A stretch of DNA of 26,524 nt from Prevotella sp. UBA4339 (GTDB lineage: Bacteria; Bacteroidota; Bacteroidia; Bacteroidales; Bacteroidaceae), in the NCBI GenBank assembly GCA_002393725.1, contig DGTJ01000053.1, positions 1 through 26,524 on the forward strand. Reading direction: 5' to 3'. Of the stretch, positions 24,031 through 26,524 are shown one piece after another. Every line of letters begins with the position of its first letter. The stretch's first letter is position 1. The notes under the pieces were generated by a model. It was given only the letters and a program-made list of their open reading frames with translations, was not told the DNA's origin and ran no database searches. A program made the translations under genes and the position numbers.

Positions 24031-24954
24031 TCACCATTGTTCTGTAAATCTTTCAGTATCCACTTTAATAACGTCGCCATCGATGGTAAATATGATGGTA
24101 TAGCTATTACCTTTGTTCAAACCTGTGATGGAAACATTATTGTGGGTATATTCATTTCCGTCGATTGTGTATCTTATGGTGTATTTGAGGTCGGGAATGA
24201 CCAACATGCTGCTACCCAAACTATGTGCAGTCTCGGCTGTATATTCAGTTATGGCTAAATCGGTGGAACATATTGTTCGAGAACCACTTACCGACGGTGA
24301 TGTCCACGATTCTGTTCCCAAATTGAAGGTACCACTGGTATAAAGCCCGATACTCAAACTTTTCAAAGTGACAGGAGGCCCTGAATTATCCTTTCTACGA
24401 ATTTTAAACTCTACTTTCGCAAGGGCGTGCTTGAATGTGAATGTAACAGCGCTGCTCACTGTGCCTTTCACTTGATCTATTTGTTTGTCGTATAGCAGAT
24501 CGTTAGTAGTCCCCCATGTATATGAGATGATTGGAGCCCCAGCAGCGGTATTGGTACTGAAACCTGTTGTGTTGGATGTATATGGCGCATAAGCAAAGAA
24601 GCTGACCTTTTCTCCATCGGCATTGGGCCAGTATTTAACTGGAGTATATGTCCATCCGCTGCTATATGTCACCTGCTGGTTATACATAAAGTTTGGAGTT
24701 GTCGAAGAACCAACGTCACCCCACCCGCTTGCGCCGGTATAATATGCGAACACTCCGAAGCCATTTGGATTCTTTTCAGGGTCTTTAAGATCATCGAGGG
24801 TATTTATCTCAGTCCTCGATTTGAATACCTCCGGGCTGCCAGCCTCGAATCTTACGGGCACGGGCGCATCGCTGTCATTGCCTGCCTCATCCTTTGAGCA
24901 GCCAGTCAGCGCAAGCAAGAATAGCATCACAGCACCCTTTCGTATATATCTCAT
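24031..24954 (-). CDS. fimbrillin-family lipoprotein
   Basis: A 307-residue protein with a lipoprotein signal peptide; the lipobox ALTGC puts the lipidated Cys at 19. Family landmarks of the fimbrillin/Mfa-like group are PVRFEAGSPEV..SRTEI near the mature N-terminus, WTYTPVKYWP followed by GEKVSFFAYAPY, TFKHALAKVEFKIRR, and a C-terminal strand region YTIIFTIDGDVIKVD..RFTEQW. It is probably exposed on the outer membrane, either as a fimbrial (FimA/Mfa-type) subunit or a small fimbrillin-like accessory protein. No usher or other fimbrial genes are beside it. Its only partner is the giant protein 18 bp downstream. The promoter is at 24978-25009. Confidence 0.85.
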   Translation of the reverse strand: MRYIRKGAVMLFLLALTGCSKDEAGNDSDAPVPVRFEAGSPEVFKSRTEINTLDDLKDPEKNPNGFGVFAYYTGASGWGDVGSSTTPNFMYNQQVTYSSGWTYTPVKYWPNADGEKVSFFAYAPYTSNTTGFSTNTAAGAPIISYTWGTTNDLLYDKQIDQVKGTVSSAVTFTFKHALAKVEFKIRRKDNSGPPVTLKSLSIGLYTSGTFNLGTESWTSPSVSGSRTICSTDLAITEYTAETAHSLGSSMLVIPDLKYTIRYTIDGNEYTHNNVSITGLNKGNSYTIIFTIDGDVIKVDTERFTEQW

Positions 24955-24977
24955 TAGCGTTGTCCTATTATCGGATG

Positions 24978-25009
24978 CAAAGATACACTATTTTTCGCAT
25001 ACCACCAAA
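24978..25009 (-). promoter_or_regulatory. promoter of the fimbrillin / giant protein operon
   Basis: On the minus strand TTTG (25006-25009) and TATCTTTG (24978-24985) have a 20-nt spacer. The start would be near 24974, about 20 nt before ATG 24954. No inverted repeats flank it that would suggest an invertible promoter. Confidence 0.75.
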
Positions 25010-25197
25010 AATAATTTATTATTTTTAAAGAAACGGCTGCTTTAGTTTTCGTGATAGTCGCAGGACAATTCAGCATCTAAAAGCCACAGCACCTCACAGC
25101 GTGCCTGTAACTATGACTAGTAACTATGATTGAACTAGGGCATCCCCTGCACTGCCAGCTACTGAACACACGAGGCCAGGAATTGTGCAATTCCGAT
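25010..25197. other. intergenic stretch without a recognised gene
   Basis: Between the fimbrillin promoter and the 79-bp repeats no reading frame of recognisable character is seen on either strand. It holds a 13-bp direct repeat (gtaactatga.., 25107-25119 and 25120-25132) and the palindrome at 25179-25194. In some Bacteroidales an amidase gene follows the HU/smalltalk pair; I looked for remnants here and found none convincing. Confidence 0.5.
25179..25194. repeat. 16-bp palindrome
   Basis: GGAATTG-TG-CAATTCC: two perfect 7-nt arms around a 2-nt centre. It is positioned just before the first 79-bp tandem unit. It could be a protein-binding dyad or the outer hairpin of the structured array; there is no evidence for either beyond symmetry. 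Confidence 0.6.
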
Positions 25198-25356
25198 AAT
25201 CCTAAAAATCCTGCCCAGAAGGGCTAAGATCCAAATAATCCTATACTCCGTAGAGCAAAAAACCTCCGCATGGCAAAATCCTAAAAATCCAGCTCAGCAG
25301 AGCTAAAATCCTCTCATCCTATAATCCGTAGAGGGAAAAAATCCTCCGCAGAGCAA
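25198..25356. repeat. two imperfect tandem units of about 79 bp
   Basis: Unit 1 (25198-25276) and unit 2 (25277-25356) both begin AATCCTAAAAATCC and share ATCCTATA, TCCGTAGAG, an A-run and CCTCCGC, in the same order. Each carries a small hairpin at the same place: GCCC-AGAA-GGGC (25213-25224) and GCTC-AGCA-GAGC (25292-25303). The change C to T in the left arm is matched by G to A in the right arm, so pairing is kept. Unit 2 runs into the terminator copy B. They lie downstream of the smalltalk gene in its direction of transcription. Confidence 0.75.
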
Positions 25357-25397
25357 AACCCCACAGAGTCTCCGTAGAGTCCTGTGAGGTTTTTCTT
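25334..25397 (-). terminator. two-hairpin terminator, copy B (downstream of smalltalk gene)
   Basis: Same element as 199-261, in inverse orientation, with 61 of 64 positions identical (two substitutions and one 1-nt indel). Leftward from the smalltalk stop it reads AACCTCACAGG..CTCTGTGGGGTTTTG, a stem with a TTTT tract, followed by GGAGGATTTTTTCC, a second small hairpin. It starts 3 nt after the smalltalk stop codon. Confidence 0.75.
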
Positions 25398-25400
25398 CGT

Positions 25401-25502
25401 TCAGTATCCCATGCAGCTCGTAGCGCCGAGTGCGGTGAGGATGGCAGATGCTATCGATGCGATGATCTGCACGATCCACTTGAGCGTCTCTTTCTTAGTC
25501 AT
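25401..25502 (-). CDS. smalltalk protein (33 residues)
   Basis: A 33-residue peptide: MTKKETLKWIVQ, then a hydrophobic stretch (IIASIASAILTALGA), ending TSCMGY. It matches what I remember of the short 'smalltalk' peptides annotated next to HU-type genes in Bacteroides and Prevotella: a KK-rich start, a single hydrophobic segment and a conserved near-terminal Cys-Met. It is preceded at good distance by AGGAGG (aaaaggaggaagct-ATG), a strikingly strong Shine-Dalgarno for this phylum, which supports translation. The hydrophobic segment followed by ATSC looks like a lipoprotein signal whose lipobox lies at the very end. Function unknown. It lies 133 bp downstream of the HU-family gene, probably in the same transcript. 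Confidence 0.8.
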   Translation of the reverse strand: MTKKETLKWIVQIIASIASAILTALGATSCMGY

Positions 25503-25573
25503 AGCTTCCTCCTTTTGTCTTGTTGTGTTGATTACTGTTATTAGCCCGTTCTTTTAGTTTTCTCTTCATTAGC

Positions 25574-25630
25574 AGCACAATGGGGCTGCCTCAGGCGCGT
25601 CCGCCTTGCGGGCTATAGCCCCACTGTGCT
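25574..25630 (-). other. large intercistronic hairpin between HU-family gene and smalltalk
   Basis: Arms 25574-25587 and 25617-25630 pair at 13 of 14 positions (AGCACAaTGGGGCT with AGCCCCActGTGCT), enclosing a smaller AGGCG/CGCCT hairpin. The stem begins 5 nt after the HU-family stop codon. In the leftward transcript no T tract follows, so it fits an RNA processing or stability element, or an attenuator, better than a textbook intrinsic terminator. Confidence 0.65.
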
Positions 25631-25635
25631 TAGGA

Positions 25636-26184
25636 TCAGTTACCGTCACCGTCCTCTGCCGGTTCAGTTGGCGTACCACCGGTGTTGCCGCCAGTCTGCG
25701 TGCCGGTGTTGTCGGTGCTGGTGCTGTCGCCGGTCTCGTCGTCTTCCACCGTACCGCTGTCGCCTGAGGTCACGCGCTTGAGCACGTTGCCCTCCTCGTC
25801 GAGGCAGGTGATCTGGATAGAGGTGTTCTTCAGCTCGTCCTTCAGGTCTACGTTCGGGGTGAAGATGATGCGGCGCACGGTGATCAGGCTGGTCTTCACG
25901 TCGTCGAGGTTCTCCACAGCCTTCGAGCGCACACCGAAGCGCATCGTGCCGAGTCCCGGCAGCGGGATGGAGTGACCCTCAGTTGCCCACGTGCGGAGCA
26001 CCTCGCCTGCAGCGTCCCAGGCTGCCTTGATCACACCTGCAGAGATTCCCGAGTGGGTCGATGCCTCTGCGAACACTTTCTTTTCCTGGATAGGGATGTA
26101 GAGGTCGGGGCGCATCACGAACTTCTTCCCTGGGTTCTTGCCGAGTTTCACTTCACGGCGCTGTGCAATTACTTTTATTGCCAT
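25636..26184 (-). CDS. HU-related DNA-binding protein with acidic low-complexity tail
   Basis: A 182-residue protein of the Bacteroidales HU-related family (longer than the 90-residue classical HU). The N-terminal region MAIKVIAQRREVKLG..PGKKF is followed by VFAEASTHSGISAGVIKAAWDAAGEVLRTW (helical pair) and the beta-arm region with IPLPGLGTMRFGVR and RRIIFTPNVDLKDEL. Residues of about 139-182 form a Gly/Thr/Asp/Glu-rich tail (TGGNTGGTPTEP..DGDGN). It probably binds or bends DNA; acidic tails in nucleoid proteins can modulate this. The usual partner, a smalltalk peptide, follows after 133 bp. The promoter at 26366-26397 implies a leader of about 178 nt. Confidence 0.88.
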   Translation of the reverse strand: MAIKVIAQRREVKLGKNPGKKFVMRPDLYIPIQEKKVFAEASTHSGISAGVIKAAWDAAGEVLRTWATEGHSIPLPGLGTMRFGVRSKAVENLDDVKTSLITVRRIIFTPNVDLKDELKNTSIQITCLDEEGNVLKRVTSGDSGTVEDDETGDSTSTDNTGTQTGGNTGGTPTEPAEDGDGN

Positions 26185-26283
26185 AGTCTAATCTAGTTTT
26201 TGTGTTGTTAAATATTTTAGTTGATTCTCTCTGTGTCTCAGAAACAGGCTTCGGGCGGGGTATTAAGGGAAAATCTTGCTACC

Positions 26284-26338
26284 ATTAATGCGCGCAATTT
26301 CTAGATTTAATGCTCGCAATTTCTTCTATTAATGACCG
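26284..26338. repeat. imperfect 21-23-bp repeats in the HU-family leader
   Basis: ATTAATGCGCGCAATTTC (26284-26301) is followed by ATTTAATGCTCGCAATTTC (26305-26323) and a truncated ATTAATGACCG (26328-26338). On the transcribed (minus) strand the repeats read GAAATTGCGAGCATTAA and GAAATTGCGCGCATTAA. They lie between the promoter and ATG 26184, inside the predicted untranslated leader. Confidence 0.7.
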
Positions 26339-26365
26339 TCTTGTTCCTCCTTTCATTTGACACTG

Positions 26366-26397
26366 CAAAGGTACAAAAATTTCGTGTATCTTCCAAA
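26366..26397 (-). promoter_or_regulatory. promoter of the HU-family / smalltalk unit
   Basis: On the minus strand TTTG (26394-26397) and TACCTTTG (26366-26373) are separated by 20 nt. The start would be near 26362, far upstream of ATG 26184, giving a long 5' leader of about 178 nt. Confidence 0.7.
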
Positions 26398-26524
26398 TTA
26401 TTTTCGAAAAAAAGCACAAAAAAAACACTTTCTTGTTTTTATTAGCATTAAGTGTTTCAGATTTCAGATTTCAGTTATTTATTTGCATGGTCGATACGGG
26501 GGATTATGAAAGTAATAATATATA

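Noticed and set aside
25041..25105. Short leftward frame ending ..LSCDYHEN-stop in the gap before the repeats, considered as an amidase remnant
   Set aside because: No motif of N-acetylmuramoyl-L-alanine amidases is present, and the frame is closed just upstream.
26506..26524. Possible start of a rightward gene (ATG AAA GTA ATA ATA TAT)
   Set aside because: Only six codons are in the window and no promoter or family can be recognised.

Overview
The window looks like a chromosomal segment of a Bacteroidales bacterium, most likely Prevotellaceae (Prevotella or a relative). The grounds are: nine upstream regions carrying the Bacteroidetes -7 element TAnnTTTG, six of them with a TTTG -33 element 19-20 nt upstream; a DUF3127 SSB-like protein; a DUF4835/PorD-type protein; a fimbrillin-family lipoprotein; an HU-related DNA-binding protein paired with a 33-residue 'smalltalk' peptide; and a surface protein ending in the YDLQGRKV...GIYIINGKK tail common in Prevotella. 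No tRNA, rRNA, CRISPR array, transposase or phage gene was recognised.

Left part (1-8,800): a 290-bp non-coding end holds short tandem repeats and a terminator. Next is the leftward SSB-like gene (DUF3127), divergent from a tight rightward operon: dnaN, DnaQ-type exonuclease, DUF4835/PorD-like, recN, and a degenerate trypsin-fold/TPR protein. The operon ends in a hairpin shared with the convergent dnaB. The theme is replication and repair, with two envelope-type genes carried along.

Middle (8,900-14,530): short units alternate in orientation. They are an OmpA-like lipoprotein, ispE, galE, patatin-trmD (4-nt overlap) and trpS. Convergent pairs share compact bidirectional hairpins; divergent pairs have well-formed promoters. 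The ispE promoter sits so close to the ATG that the mRNA may be leaderless.

Right part (14,593-24,954): a two-gene leftward unit, a fimbrillin-family lipoprotein followed 18 bp later by a 3,139-residue secreted protein. The giant protein contains about eight divergent copies of a two-part module of roughly 300 residues, and ends in a domain resembling a type IX secretion (T9SS) sorting signal. It is the largest and least explained object here.

Right end (24,955-26,524): a leftward HU-family gene with a predicted 178-nt 5' leader, a strong intercistronic hairpin, the 33-aa smalltalk gene with a near-perfect Shine-Dalgarno, a two-hairpin terminator, and then two structured tandem units of about 79 bp. 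The terminator (64 bp) recurs at 61/64 identity in opposite orientation beside the SSB-like gene 25 kb away. There it still carries the last codons of a smalltalk-like reading frame (C-M-G-x-stop). The last 127 bases hold no supportable feature.
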